Shown: positions 43,765-54,312, counted from the stretch's first letter. The stretch: 64,000 nucleotides of DNA from Bradyrhizobium sp. SZCCT0153 (GCF_018129995.1 NZ_JAFCKS010000001.1:1089001-1153000); one strand, 5' to 3'. Numbers and translations: made by a program. The notes: generated from the sequence alone by a model not told the origin.

Positions 43765-46700
43765 TTGAATTACGCTGGCAAATTTGACGCCGCGATTTCC
43801 TTGGACGGCCTGGGTTCCCGCTCGCCCGCCGATGGCCATGTCGATTCCTTCATTGCCAAGGCTCATGGGCATGTGCCGGAAGGCGCGTTCGTCGTTCCCG
43901 ATCCCAACCTGATCTTTCACGGTGAGTTCAAGCGCGCCGGCGCCGATCTGGTGCTGTCGCATGAGGGTCACGAGTTCGTCGTTCACGATTATTTCAGGGG
44001 CGACAAGCGCGCGGCGATCTCATCGCCCGATGGCGCCCATCTCACCGGCGACATCGTCAACGCGCTCACCGGCCACGTCCAATATGCGCAAGCCGCGTCC
44101 GGCATCGCCGCCGCGCAGGTCATCGGCCACGTCACCAAGCTCGCCGGCAGCGCCACGGCTATCCGCAACGGCGTCTCGGTCATCCTGAACAACGGCGACA
44201 ATGTCGAGAAGGGCGATGTGGTCTCGACCGGTGCGGATTCGACGCTCGGCATCACCTTCATCGACGGCACCGTGTTCGGCCTGTCCTCCAATGCGCGGAT
44301 GGTGCTGAACGAGATGGTCTACGACCCCAACGGGTCGAACAACTCCTCGCTGCTCAGCCTGGTCGCAGGCACCATCACCTTCGTTGCCGGCGAGACAGCC
44401 AAGCACGGCGACATGAAGGTCGACACGCCGGTCGCCACCATGGGCATCCGCGGCACGGCCGTGCTGAGCCAGATCAATTTCGTCGTTCCCGCCGGCGGCG
44501 GCGATCCGCAGCCGCAGGCGAGCTTCCAGGTTCTGGTCGAGCCGAACGGCACCACCGGCTCCTACATCCTGTTCGACAAGGTCACGCTGCTGCCGATCGC
44601 GACGGTCAATCAGGCCGGCCAGATGATCCAGATCAGCGGCGGCAACGTCTCGATCTCCAACGCGCTGATGTCGCCGGACATTCAGAAGCTGATCACGGAC
44701 GTGTTCACACTGAAGTTCACCGACAACAACAGCAATACCAAGCTGACCACGAACTTCACCGATTCGATCACCCAGACCGGCAACATCGTCGTGATCAAGA
44801 CGGACACCGGTGCCACCGCGACCGCGACCTTCACGAATCTGAATCAGCCGGGATCGCAGGGCCCCGGCCATGATCCGTCGACCAGCACCCGTGTTCCCGG
44901 CCCGCCCCTTTCCCGAAGTCTCGATGCCAACGGCAATGTGACGTCGGCGTTTGCGCTGACCGAGCGCGCGGACAAGACCGGCGACACCGTGGATTCCGAC
45001 ACGGTCTCCGGCCGAATCACCTTCATCGATCAAAACCTGGGCGATCGGCCGACGGTGAGCGTGGATCTCGCCGGTGCGCCGAACTACGTCTACAAGAGCG
45101 CCGGCCAGCAGGATGTCACCGGCACGCTCTCTGCGCTTCAGAAGCAGGACATTGCGGCGACGCAGATCCAGATCAACGTCGCCGCCGACGGTGGCAACAG
45201 CAACAATGGTTCGGCGGTCTGGACCTACACAATTCCGGACCACGTCTTCGACTTCCTCGCGGCCGGCGAAACCCTGACGCTGACCTACAAGGTCAGCATC
45301 AACAACAATTTCTCGGTCAACCCCGAAACGTCGTTCATCGACATCACCATCACCATCACCGGCACCAACGACAAGCCGGTGATCACCACCAGCGTTCCGA
45401 CCATCACCTTCGAGGGCGGCACCAGCGTGCCGGGTGGCCCGCTCAGCAGCGAGGTGCCGACGACGGGCACGCTGAGCTTCGACGACGTCGATCTCACCGA
45501 CAAGCATACGGTGTCGGTGGCGCTGACCAGTGCGACCCTGCCCGATGGCACGACTGTTCCGCCGGGTCCGCTTGCAGCGTTCCAGAACGCGATGTCGGTC
45601 GCGATCGCAGCCGGTGCCGACAGCACCGGGGACGGCACCGGCACCATCAACTGGTCTCTGGCCGACCTTCCCGTCTACCTTGCCGACTTCATTCCGAGGG
45701 GCGAGGTGCTGACGCTGATCTACACCGTGACGCTGACGGATTTGCAAGGCGCCACCTCGCAGCAGACCATCACCGTCACGATCACGGGCACCGATGCGCC
45801 TGCCGTGGTGTGGATCGCAACGGAGAAACCCGAGGCTCCCTCCGGAGGCTTCTGGAAAGATGCGGCAAACTGGGCAACCGGCACCGTTCCGACCATCGAC
45901 GACGACGTCATCGTCATCACCGATCAATTGCACGGCCTGACGCCGTCTTTTCCGGCCACGATCGATGCGGCAGCCTATGCCAAGTCGGTCACGATGAATG
46001 ATTTTGGCGGTCCACCGCCGCAGCTGATCAACCAGAGCTCGCTGACCATCGCGGGCTCGCTCGACATGAGTGCGGACTCGATCTTCACGAACGCCGCGAC
46101 TGGCACGATGTCGGTCGGCGGCCTGGCCGAGATCCTGGACACCAGCGTACTCAGCAATGCCGGATACCTGACGCTCAAAGCCGGCGGCGATTTCGCCGTC
46201 GGCACCACGATCACCAATTCGGGCACGCTCGAACTATTTGGCGGCACGCTGAAGACGTTGGCCACGATCCACAATGCCGGCGGCACGCTGAAGACCGATG
46301 CCGGCGCGACGCTGATCGTCGATGGCACGACGGTCGATGGTGGCACCGTCACCATTCTGGGCACGCTGGAGCTCGAAGGCAGCAGCCTGATCGAGAACGG
46401 CACGCTGAACAATTCCGGCACGGTCAACGTCAAGGACACGGCGGAATTCGCCCACGAGACCGTCGCCAACACGCCAAGCGGAACGATCAAGGTGTTGGCG
46501 AATGGTTGGCTGATCATCGACCAGGGCTCCGGCGTCACCAATGCCGGCAACGTCACCGTCGATGCCACCGGCAAGCTGACGGTGAACGGCGCAACGATCA
46601 GCGGTGCCGGGACTGTCACAGTCAACGGCGAGATCGACCTGACGGGCAACGCCGTGCTGAGCGGCGGTATCCTGAAGAACAACACCACGTTCAATGTCAG

Positions 46701-49700
46701 CGGCACCGGCAATGCGCTGGATGGCGAAACCGTCACCAATGCCGGCACCATCGAAGTGCTGGCCAACGGTGCACTGACGATCGACCAGGGCTCGACCGTC
46801 GACAATTCGAGCGGCACTGTCATCGTTGACGGTAGTGCCGCGCTGATGCTGGATCATGCCACGATCAGCGGCGGCGCCGTCAACGGCAGCGGCACCATCG
46901 ATGTCACCGGCGCCAGCAAGATCGACGGCGGCGCGACGCTGAGCACGAGCATCGTCACGGCGGACGCCAAGCTGACGCTGGACGGCGTCACGGTGTCGGG
47001 CTCGACGATCACCGACAATTCCAGCATCGAGCTGAACAACACCGTCAAGCTCAAGGACGGCGCCATGATCCAGGGCGGCCCGATCAGCAACAACGGCACG
47101 CTGGAGATCGCCGGCGCGGCGACGCTGCTCAACGATGTCCTGACCAATACCGGCCACACCGTCACGGTCGACGATGGCCAGACGCTGACGCTGTCCGGAA
47201 CCGAGATCACCGGCGGCACCATCAACAATTTCAGCGGCTCGGTCGGCGGTGCGATCGACGTCACCGGGAACAGCAAGATCGACGGCAATGCGACCCTGAA
47301 CAAGGGCGCCGTCACGGTCGAAAACGGTGTCACGCTGACGCTCGATGATGCGACCGTTGCAGGGAGTGCGATCGCCAATCATGGTGCAGTCAAGGTCGAT
47401 ACGAGCAAGAAGCTGACGCTGTCGGATGTGGGCTTGACCGGCGGTGGGCTCACGATCTCCGGCACGCTGGATTCGTCCGGGGCGACCACGATCACCGATG
47501 CTGCCATCATCAACAACGGCCTGATCGAAGCGGTCGGCGGCCTGCTGACGCTTGCCACCGTCACTTCGGCCACCATCGCCAACGCCGGCACGCTTCAGGC
47601 TAATGGCGCCGAACTCGACATCGACCATGAGGCCGTCACCAACACCGGCACGCTGGCCGCGATCAATGGCGGCACGCTGAAGCTGATCTCGATGACGGTG
47701 ACCAACGGCACCGGCGCGGTTTCGGTCGGGGCCGGCTCGACGCTCGATCTCGTCGGTGCAGTCATCGACGGCGGCACGTTGACGATCGCGGGCACGCTGG
47801 AATCGACCGGCACGAGCGCGATCAACGACGCCGACATCACCAACACCGGCACGATCACTGTCACCGGCGGCACGCTGACGATCGATCCGGTGACGCTGCA
47901 CACCATCACAAATTACGCTCTGATCCGGGTGAGCAACGGCGAACTCGACGTCTCCGGCGACCTGATCGTGAATACGGCCGAGATCAAGGCGATCGACCAC
48001 GGCGTCCTGAAGCTGACCGATGTCACGATCACCAATGGCGGCGGGACGGTCACGGTCGACGCGACGTCGAAGCTGTATCTGTCCGGTGTCACCTCGATCA
48101 ATGGCGGGTCTCTGACCAACTCCGGCAATCTCTACGGGGTCTCCGGTCTCAACACGATCTCGGCCGCGGTCACCAACACCGGCGCCATCGAGGTCCAGGC
48201 CGGAACGCTCAACCTTTCCGGCGGCCTCAGCGGCGTCGGCTCGGTGACCATCGACGACGGCGCGACGCTGGAGCTCGCGGGGGCGACGGCCCAGACCATT
48301 ACCTTCGCCGGCGGCACTGATACCCTCCAGCTCGACAAGGCCGCGGGCCAGAGCTTCACCGGCACCATCGCCGGCCAGTCGACGACAGCCGGCACGTTCA
48401 CAATCAAGGGCGCGGCCGATATCACGACATCGAGCGGCGACGCGCTCGACTTCACCGCGTCGGGCGGCACGAATGTCGCACCGGCCGATATCATGCTCGC
48501 ACTCACCGGTAAGTTGACGGGCGCGGCGAGCGGCATTGTCGTCACCCAGAACGGCGCCGGCGACATTTCGCTGACGGCAACCGGCGGCGCCATTGGCGGC
48601 GCATACGGCATCGACGCGGTCACCCAGGGTGATGGCGACATCACCATCGACGCCGGCGGCATCATCACGGGCAGCGCGATCTACGGCATTCGGGTCCGCA
48701 GCTACGGCTCGGGCAGCGAGGCGGTCACGACCGAGGCCGGCAGCGTCATCACGTCGGGCAGCTCCGGCATCGTTGCAGTCAATCGGGCGACGTCCCTCGG
48801 CGCAGCATCCGGCAGCACCATCACCATCAACGCCTACGGTACGATCAACTCCGGCAGCAGCCAGAACCAGAGCGGCAATGCGCCCGCCGGCATCCAGGCC
48901 GGCTACAACGGTGCCGCCACCGGCAGCAACGCCAACACTGGCGTGAACGGCTCGGTCGTCGTCAACAACCACGCGAACATCACCGCCGCGGCGGGTTACG
49001 GCATTCACGCATATAATTACGGGAATGGCGACGTCACGGTGAACGATGCAGCCGGCACCATGATCGTCGGTGCCGAGGAAGGCATCAGGGCGCAGGCGCT
49101 CGGCGGCGGCGCCGGCGACGTCAGCGTGACGCTCGGTGCCGGTGCGTCGGTGACGGGCACCACCAGCTACGGCATCCTCGCCTACAGCATCGATGCGGGC
49201 GACATCAGTGTCACCCTCGCAAACGGCGACAGCATCATTTCGGGCAGCTCGGGCATCGTGGCTGTCAATTATGCGACCGCGATTGCCGCCGACGTCGACA
49301 GCACGATTTCCGTCGTGGCGCATGGCACGATCCATTCCGGCCCGACCGCGAACTCCGACACCTCCATTCCGGGCGGGATCATCGCCGGCTATAAGCCGGG
49401 CGGCACCAGCGCCTTCTCCAACGCAGTCAATGGCGACGTCATCGTCACGAGTGACGCGACGATCGTCGCTGACGCCGGCTACGGCATCGAGGCGTTCACC
49501 TGGGGCGCCGGCGATATCACGGTCACGACCGGCGCGACGTCCTCGATCACCGCCGCCACGGGCACCGCGATCGGCGCCTTCGATCACGGCGGCGGCAACG
49601 TCAGCGTCACCAACGATGGCTCCGCCACCGGCGCGGTCGGTCTCGCCGCCGTTGCCACCGGTAATGGCGACGTCACCATCGTCAATCATGGCAGCATCAC

Positions 49701-51921
49701 CAGCACGAGCCTGGCCGGCATCAGCGTCACGCAGAACGAGGCCGGCGCGGCCGGCTCGACCCACATCATCAATACCGGATCGATCGTGGCGCCGACCGCC
49801 CACGCCGCGATCTATATCCAGGAGAACACGGCCGGCGGCTCCGCGCTGATCGACAATTCCGCCACCGGAACGATCGGACCCGCCGTCGCCTCGACCGTGA
49901 CCGCCATGACCTACGCCATTGTCGAGACCGGCGGCGCTATCACGATCAACAATGACGGCCACATCAACGGCAATATCTCAGTCGCCACCGCCACGTTCAA
50001 CAACAAGTCGGGCGGTATCTGGACCGTCTCCGGCAGCAGCGTGTTCGGCAATCTGTCCTCGATCGGTAACGCCGGCGAGATCGATCTCCTCAATGGCGCC
50101 TCGGTTTCCGGCTCCGGCCTGAGCATCGCCAATTCCCACGACATCGACAGCTGGGGCACGGCGTCGATCTCCGGCACCATCACCAACACCGGCAGCATCG
50201 AGGTCCACACCGGAACGCTGACGCTGTTCGGTTCGCTGTCCGGCGCAGGCTCGGTCAAGATCGAGGCCAATGCGACCCTCGAGGTCAACGCCACGGTGTC
50301 GCAGACCGTGACCTTCGAAGGCGGCGGTGCCGAGCTCCAGATCGACACCACGAGTTTTGGCGGGTCGATCGCCGGCTTCGTCGCGACCGACAAGCTCGAC
50401 CTGTCGACCATCACGTATGATAGCGGGACAACGGCGACCTACGACGTTTCGACCGGCAATCTCGCCGTGAGCGACACCCATGGGCATACGATCACGCTGC
50501 ACCTCCTCGGCGACTACAGCGACGTCCGCTTCGTCACCAGCAGCGACGGAAGCGGCGGCACGAACGTCGAGCTGATTCCGACCGATCACTGGACCGATGC
50601 TACGGGCGGCACCTGGAATGACGCGTCGAACTGGAGCCTGGGCGTGCCTGCGGCCAATTACGACGTCAAGCTCGACGCGCCCGGGACCTATACCGTCGAC
50701 AGCACGACCAGCGTCACGATCGAAGATCTCACCGTTGCCTCGGGCGTGACGCTGAAGACCGAGCCCGGCACCGTGTTCACGGTGAACGGTGACGTCGTCG
50801 ACAATGGTCTGATCGAGGCCGGCCCGTTCTCCGGAAACGACGTTTCGAACATCGACATCAAGGGCGACGTCAGCGGCACCGGGGCGATCGAGATCTCCAA
50901 CAAGGCCGTCGTCGAGATCGAGGGGTCTGTTTCGGGGACGCTGGTCGACGGATCGTTCTCGGGAATCGTCGTCTATTACGACAACGGTCTGGGCACGCTG
51001 ATCCTGGACCACTCCAGGGATTTCCACGGGCTCATCTCGGGCTCGCCGGCCGGGGCTCCGCTCTCGTCCGGTAACGAGATCGACATGAAGGACCTCGCCT
51101 GGACGTCCTCGATGTCGGCGCAGGCACAGTACGATCAGGCCACCAACATCACGACCGTCGACTTCTACAACGGCGCGACCACCATCACCCTGTCGTTCCT
51201 CGGCAGGGACCTGAATTGGCACCTTGAGAGCGACGGTCATGGCGGCACCACCGTCTACGATCCGCTTGCCGATTCACCCATGACGATCGAGACCGGTTCG
51301 GTGCTGAACCTCAGCGAAGCTTCCGCCGAGGACGTGATCTTCGTCAACGGAACCGGAACCACCGGCACCTTCGCGATCGACCACGCCGCCGACTTCACCG
51401 GCGTCATCAACGGCTTTGCCGGTGACGGTACCCTCGCCAATTCGGATCTCCTCGACCTCAAGGACATCGGCTTCTCGAGCCTGACCGGGGTGACCTACAC
51501 CGAGAACGCCGACCATCTGGGCGGCGTGCTGACGCTGAGCGACGGGACCGATACCGCGATCCTCAAGTTTGCCGGGAACTACAACATCGACAGCTTCGAT
51601 TTCGCCAGCGACGGCAATGGCGGCACGCTGGTCGTCGATCCACCCACGGGACCAACCCTCGTCGGGACCGACGGGCAGGACCAGTTTACCTTCACGAATT
51701 CGACGCTTCCGGTTCAGAGCACGATCCTCGATTTCGAGCTGGGCCAGGACAAGATCGACCTGCAGAAGTTTGCCGGCATCCAGTCCTTCAGCGATCTCGG
51801 CATCACGCAACAGGGAGCCGACACTCTGGTCACGCTCGACGATCACCAGTCGATCCGCGTGAAGAATCTTGTGGCGAGCAGCCTGCACGCCAGCGATTTC
51901 ATCGTCGCGAACCATGCCTGA
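43765..51921 (+). CDS. Giant type I-secreted adhesin-like protein with FecR-like and VCBS/cadherin-like domains
   Basis: 2,718 aa; the only in-frame start after the upstream stop at 43717 is a TTG at 43765, with no clear SD, so the start is uncertain. Residues 1-110 form a retention-module-like N-terminus, followed by an Ala-rich stretch QAASGIAAAQ (109-118) and a FecR-like domain (about 118-235). Two VCBS/cadherin-like segments follow (about 385-680, each ending ITITGTND or TVTITGTDA). Then come long beta-helix-like repeats (about 700-1500) with a GTLxxxGxLxI pattern, and a 162-residue duplication (copies at about 1664 and 1826). The final domain (STILDFELGQDKIDLQKFAG, about 2655-2674) is a type I secretion target. 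No secretion genes lie in the window. Likely a surface or matrix adhesin. Confidence 0.85.
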   Translation: MNYAGKFDAAISLDGLGSRSPADGHVDSFIAKAHGHVPEGAFVVPDPNLIFHGEFKRAGADLVLSHEGHEFVVHDYFRGDKRAAISSPDGAHLTGDIVNALTGHVQYAQAASGIAAAQVIGHVTKLAGSATAIRNGVSVILNNGDNVEKGDVVSTGADSTLGITFIDGTVFGLSSNARMVLNEMVYDPNGSNNSSLLSLVAGTITFVAGETAKHGDMKVDTPVATMGIRGTAVLSQINFVVPAGGGDPQPQASFQVLVEPNGTTGSYILFDKVTLLPIATVNQAGQMIQISGGNVSISNALMSPDIQKLITDVFTLKFTDNNSNTKLTTNFTDSITQTGNIVVIKTDTGATATATFTNLNQPGSQGPGHDPSTSTRVPGPPLSRSLDANGNVTSAFALTERADKTGDTVDSDTVSGRITFIDQNLGDRPTVSVDLAGAPNYVYKSAGQQDVTGTLSALQKQDIAATQIQINVAADGGNSNNGSAVWTYTIPDHVFDFLAAGETLTLTYKVSINNNFSVNPETSFIDITITITGTNDKPVITTSVPTITFEGGTSVPGGPLSSEVPTTGTLSFDDVDLTDKHTVSVALTSATLPDGTTVPPGPLAAFQNAMSVAIAAGADSTGDGTGTINWSLADLPVYLADFIPRGEVLTLIYTVTLTDLQGATSQQTITVTITGTDAPAVVWIATEKPEAPSGGFWKDAANWATGTVPTIDDDVIVITDQLHGLTPSFPATIDAAAYAKSVTMNDFGGPPPQLINQSSLTIAGSLDMSADSIFTNAATGTMSVGGLAEILDTSVLSNAGYLTLKAGGDFAVGTTITNSGTLELFGGTLKTLATIHNAGGTLKTDAGATLIVDGTTVDGGTVTILGTLELEGSSLIENGTLNNSGTVNVKDTAEFAHETVANTPSGTIKVLANGWLIIDQGSGVTNAGNVTVDATGKLTVNGATISGAGTVTVNGEIDLTGNAVLSGGILKNNTTFNVSGTGNALDGETVTNAGTIEVLANGALTIDQGSTVDNSSGTVIVDGSAALMLDHATISGGAVNGSGTIDVTGASKIDGGATLSTSIVTADAKLTLDGVTVSGSTITDNSSIELNNTVKLKDGAMIQGGPISNNGTLEIAGAATLLNDVLTNTGHTVTVDDGQTLTLSGTEITGGTINNFSGSVGGAIDVTGNSKIDGNATLNKGAVTVENGVTLTLDDATVAGSAIANHGAVKVDTSKKLTLSDVGLTGGGLTISGTLDSSGATTITDAAIINNGLIEAVGGLLTLATVTSATIANAGTLQANGAELDIDHEAVTNTGTLAAINGGTLKLISMTVTNGTGAVSVGAGSTLDLVGAVIDGGTLTIAGTLESTGTSAINDADITNTGTITVTGGTLTIDPVTLHTITNYALIRVSNGELDVSGDLIVNTAEIKAIDHGVLKLTDVTITNGGGTVTVDATSKLYLSGVTSINGGSLTNSGNLYGVSGLNTISAAVTNTGAIEVQAGTLNLSGGLSGVGSVTIDDGATLELAGATAQTITFAGGTDTLQLDKAAGQSFTGTIAGQSTTAGTFTIKGAADITTSSGDALDFTASGGTNVAPADIMLALTGKLTGAASGIVVTQNGAGDISLTATGGAIGGAYGIDAVTQGDGDITIDAGGIITGSAIYGIRVRSYGSGSEAVTTEAGSVITSGSSGIVAVNRATSLGAASGSTITINAYGTINSGSSQNQSGNAPAGIQAGYNGAATGSNANTGVNGSVVVNNHANITAAAGYGIHAYNYGNGDVTVNDAAGTMIVGAEEGIRAQALGGGAGDVSVTLGAGASVTGTTSYGILAYSIDAGDISVTLANGDSIISGSSGIVAVNYATAIAADVDSTISVVAHGTIHSGPTANSDTSIPGGIIAGYKPGGTSAFSNAVNGDVIVTSDATIVADAGYGIEAFTWGAGDITVTTGATSSITAATGTAIGAFDHGGGNVSVTNDGSATGAVGLAAVATGNGDVTIVNHGSITSTSLAGISVTQNEAGAAGSTHIINTGSIVAPTAHAAIYIQENTAGGSALIDNSATGTIGPAVASTVTAMTYAIVETGGAITINNDGHINGNISVATATFNNKSGGIWTVSGSSVFGNLSSIGNAGEIDLLNGASVSGSGLSIANSHDIDSWGTASISGTITNTGSIEVHTGTLTLFGSLSGAGSVKIEANATLEVNATVSQTVTFEGGGAELQIDTTSFGGSIAGFVATDKLDLSTITYDSGTTATYDVSTGNLAVSDTHGHTITLHLLGDYSDVRFVTSSDGSGGTNVELIPTDHWTDATGGTWNDASNWSLGVPAANYDVKLDAPGTYTVDSTTSVTIEDLTVASGVTLKTEPGTVFTVNGDVVDNGLIEAGPFSGNDVSNIDIKGDVSGTGAIEISNKAVVEIEGSVSGTLVDGSFSGIVVYYDNGLGTLILDHSRDFHGLISGSPAGAPLSSGNEIDMKDLAWTSSMSAQAQYDQATNITTVDFYNGATTITLSFLGRDLNWHLESDGHGGTTVYDPLADSPMTIETGSVLNLSEASAEDVIFVNGTGTTGTFAIDHAADFTGVINGFAGDGTLANSDLLDLKDIGFSSLTGVTYTENADHLGGVLTLSDGTDTAILKFAGNYNIDSFDFASDGNGGTLVVDPPTGPTLVGTDGQDQFTFTNSTLPVQSTILDFELGQDKIDLQKFAGIQSFSDLGITQQGADTLVTLDDHQSIRVKNLVASSLHASDFIVANHA

Positions 51922-52045
51922 CGGCCATGCCCCCGGTTCGGCTGCGGCGCCTCGTCTGCGGCGGATTCCGGTATCAAAGACATAGCTGATTGCGTATTGT
52001 CGCCCGAACATCGGACGAAGGCGGGCTGCGGGAAATTCGGGCGAT

Positions 52046-54277
52046 ATGAAACGTCTAAAGATCCTCCGGCGGTGGTTTGCGCGGAAGCTCGGTTTTGCGC
52101 GGCTGATGTGCCTGGCGCTGCTGGTCGTGTTTGCCGGCGCTCGCCTATGGGATCCGCCGCCGATCCAGGAATTGCGGCTGCGCACCTTCGACATGTTTCA
52201 ATTGATCGATCCGCGCCACAAGGCGGCGCGGCCGGTCGTCATCGTCGACATTGACGACAAGAGCCTCGCCAAGCTCGGTCAGTGGCCGTGGCCACGCACG
52301 CGGATCGCCGACCTGATCCTTAACCTCACGGCTCAAGGCGCGGTGGCGATCGGCTTCGACGTGGTATTCTCGGAGGCCGACCGGCTGAATCCAGATCTGG
52401 TGGCGGGCCAGATGCGTTATCTCGACGACGCCACCCGCGCCAAGCTGCGCGAATTGCCGAGCAACGATCAGATACTCTCCGAAGCGATCAAGCGCTCGCG
52501 CGTGGTGCTGGGCGAGACCGGGCAGCCGGCGATCTCGTCCGAGCTCGACAAGACGCTGCCGTTCACCGGTGTCGCGACGGTCGGCGAGGAGGGCGCCGAG
52601 CGCTTTCTGTTTGAATTTCCTGGCCTGCTACGCAACGTCCCCGTCATCGAGAAGGTCGCGGCCGGCCGCGGCCTGTTCACGATCAGGACCGAGCGCGACG
52701 GCCTGATCCGCCGCGTGCCGATGGTGATGCGAGCCCAGGGCAACATCATGCCCTCGCTCAGCCTCGAGATCCTGCGCGTCGTAACGGGCACGCCGACACT
52801 GCTGGTTCGCACCGACAAGACCGGCGTGCGGGCCGTGCGCCTCAAGGGCGTCGAGATTCCGACCGACAAGAACGGCCAGATCTGGGTGCATTACGCCCCC
52901 CAGGACCCCTCGATCTATGTCTCGGCGGCCGACGTGCTCGACAACACCGTGCCGCCGAACAAGATCGCCGGCAAGCTGGTGCTGATCGGCACCTCTGCCG
53001 TCGGGCTCAACGACATCAAGACCACGCCGGTGTCGCGGGCCATGCCTGGTGTCGAGATCCACGCCCAGGTGCTGGAAAGCGTGCTGAGCGGCGCGGTGAT
53101 TTCGCAGCCGAACTACGCACTCGGCGTCGAGCTGCTCGCCGCCCTCGTCATCGGCCTGCTCGTCATCATTTTCACACCGAACCTTGGGCCCGTGCGGCTG
53201 GTGCTCGCGGGTGCGGCGTTTGCAGTCATCCTGGTCGGCGTGTCCTGGTTCTTCTACGCGCAGTACCGCTACCTCATCGACTTCACCTATCCGCTGCTGT
53301 CGACCACGGCGATCTATCTGACGCTGATCTTCGCGAGCTTCGTGCGCGAGCAACGCCAGCGCGTGCAGATCCGTGGCATGTTCGCACAGTACATGTCGCC
53401 GGTTCTGGTCGAGCAACTCGCGCAGTCGCCGGAAAAGCTCGTGCTCGGCGGCGAGGAACGCGAGATGACGATCATGTTCTCCGACGTGCGCGGCTTCACC
53501 ACCATATCGGAAACCTACAAGCACGACCCGCAAGGGCTGATTGCGCTCATGAACCGCTTCCTGACGCCGCTGACCGACGTGATCATCGATCAGAAGGGCT
53601 ATATCGACAAGTACATGGGCGACGCCATCATGGCGTTCTGGAACGCGCCACTCGACGACAAGGAGCACGAGGTCAACGCCTGCGAAGCCGCGATCCGGAT
53701 GCTGGAGCGGATCGACGCGGTCAACAAGGAGCGCGAGCAGGAAGCCTCCGACGGCGGCCACGTCTACATCCCGCTCAACGTCGGCATCGGCCTCAACACC
53801 GGCATCGGCGTGGTCGGCAACATGGGCTCCGACCTGAAGAAGAACTATTCGGTGCTCGGCGACAGCGTGAACCTGGCCTCGCGCCTGGAGGGGCAGTCCA
53901 AGGAATACGGCTTTCCCATCATCGTCGGCTCCAGGACCGCGCTTGCCGCCAAGGACAAGTTCGCGATCCTCGAACTCGACTTCATCATGGTCAAGGGCAA
54001 GACCGAGCCGGAAGTGATCTACGCCATCGCCGGCCGCGAGGACGTGATGCTTTCAGGCGCCTTCCAGCGCCTGCGCAACGTCACCATCGAGATGCTCGGC
54101 TGCTACCGCGGCCGCGACTGGCAAGGCGCGCTGGACGCCATCGAGCGCGGCCGCAAGAGCGAGGATGCCGACACGCTGGAAAAGCTGTTCAAGCTTTACG
54201 AAGTGCGCATCAAGGAATTCCAGGTCAATCCGCCGGCGGAGGGGTGGACCGGGGCATATGCGCTGCTGACGAAGTAG
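52046..54277 (+). CDS. CHASE2-domain adenylate/guanylate cyclase
   Basis: 743 aa. TM1 (about 18-33) leads to a periplasmic CHASE2 domain (about 45-345: VVIVDIDDKSLAKLGQWPWP, AVAIGFDVVFSEADR, KLVLIGTSAVGLNDIKTTPV). Three hydrophobic segments follow (about 360-435), then the class III cyclase domain (about 470-640). The first metal-binding Asp is in MFSDVRGFTTIS, and a second conserved block has KYMGDAIMAFWNAPLDD, whose Lys is the purine-contact position. GDSVNLASRLEG carries the second nucleotide-contact Asp. The residues fit an adenylate cyclase better than a guanylate cyclase. It begins 124 bp after the adhesin gene, on the same strand. Confidence 0.92.
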   Translation: MKRLKILRRWFARKLGFARLMCLALLVVFAGARLWDPPPIQELRLRTFDMFQLIDPRHKAARPVVIVDIDDKSLAKLGQWPWPRTRIADLILNLTAQGAVAIGFDVVFSEADRLNPDLVAGQMRYLDDATRAKLRELPSNDQILSEAIKRSRVVLGETGQPAISSELDKTLPFTGVATVGEEGAERFLFEFPGLLRNVPVIEKVAAGRGLFTIRTERDGLIRRVPMVMRAQGNIMPSLSLEILRVVTGTPTLLVRTDKTGVRAVRLKGVEIPTDKNGQIWVHYAPQDPSIYVSAADVLDNTVPPNKIAGKLVLIGTSAVGLNDIKTTPVSRAMPGVEIHAQVLESVLSGAVISQPNYALGVELLAALVIGLLVIIFTPNLGPVRLVLAGAAFAVILVGVSWFFYAQYRYLIDFTYPLLSTTAIYLTLIFASFVREQRQRVQIRGMFAQYMSPVLVEQLAQSPEKLVLGGEEREMTIMFSDVRGFTTISETYKHDPQGLIALMNRFLTPLTDVIIDQKGYIDKYMGDAIMAFWNAPLDDKEHEVNACEAAIRMLERIDAVNKEREQEASDGGHVYIPLNVGIGLNTGIGVVGNMGSDLKKNYSVLGDSVNLASRLEGQSKEYGFPIIVGSRTALAAKDKFAILELDFIMVKGKTEPEVIYAIAGREDVMLSGAFQRLRNVTIEMLGCYRGRDWQGALDAIERGRKSEDADTLEKLFKLYEVRIKEFQVNPPAEGWTGAYALLTK

Positions 54278-54312
54278 GGAATGTGTGGCTGGATGGCAGC
54301 CACACACCCGGT

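Noticed and set aside
44020..45933. 637-codon minus-strand open frame
   Set aside because: Same reason; it is complementary to the FecR/VCBS part of the adhesin and has no domain of its own.
46234..49962. 1,242-codon minus-strand open frame
   Set aside because: It is antisense to the giant adhesin gene and reads as Arg/Asp/Gly-rich low-information sequence, the mirror of a high-GC repeat-rich gene with few stops. The plus-strand frame has clear domains.
42405..54277. A complete Lap system
   Set aside because: Only the peptidase and the large secreted protein are present; no LapD-like GGDEF/EAL protein and no LapBCE-type secretion genes are in the window.
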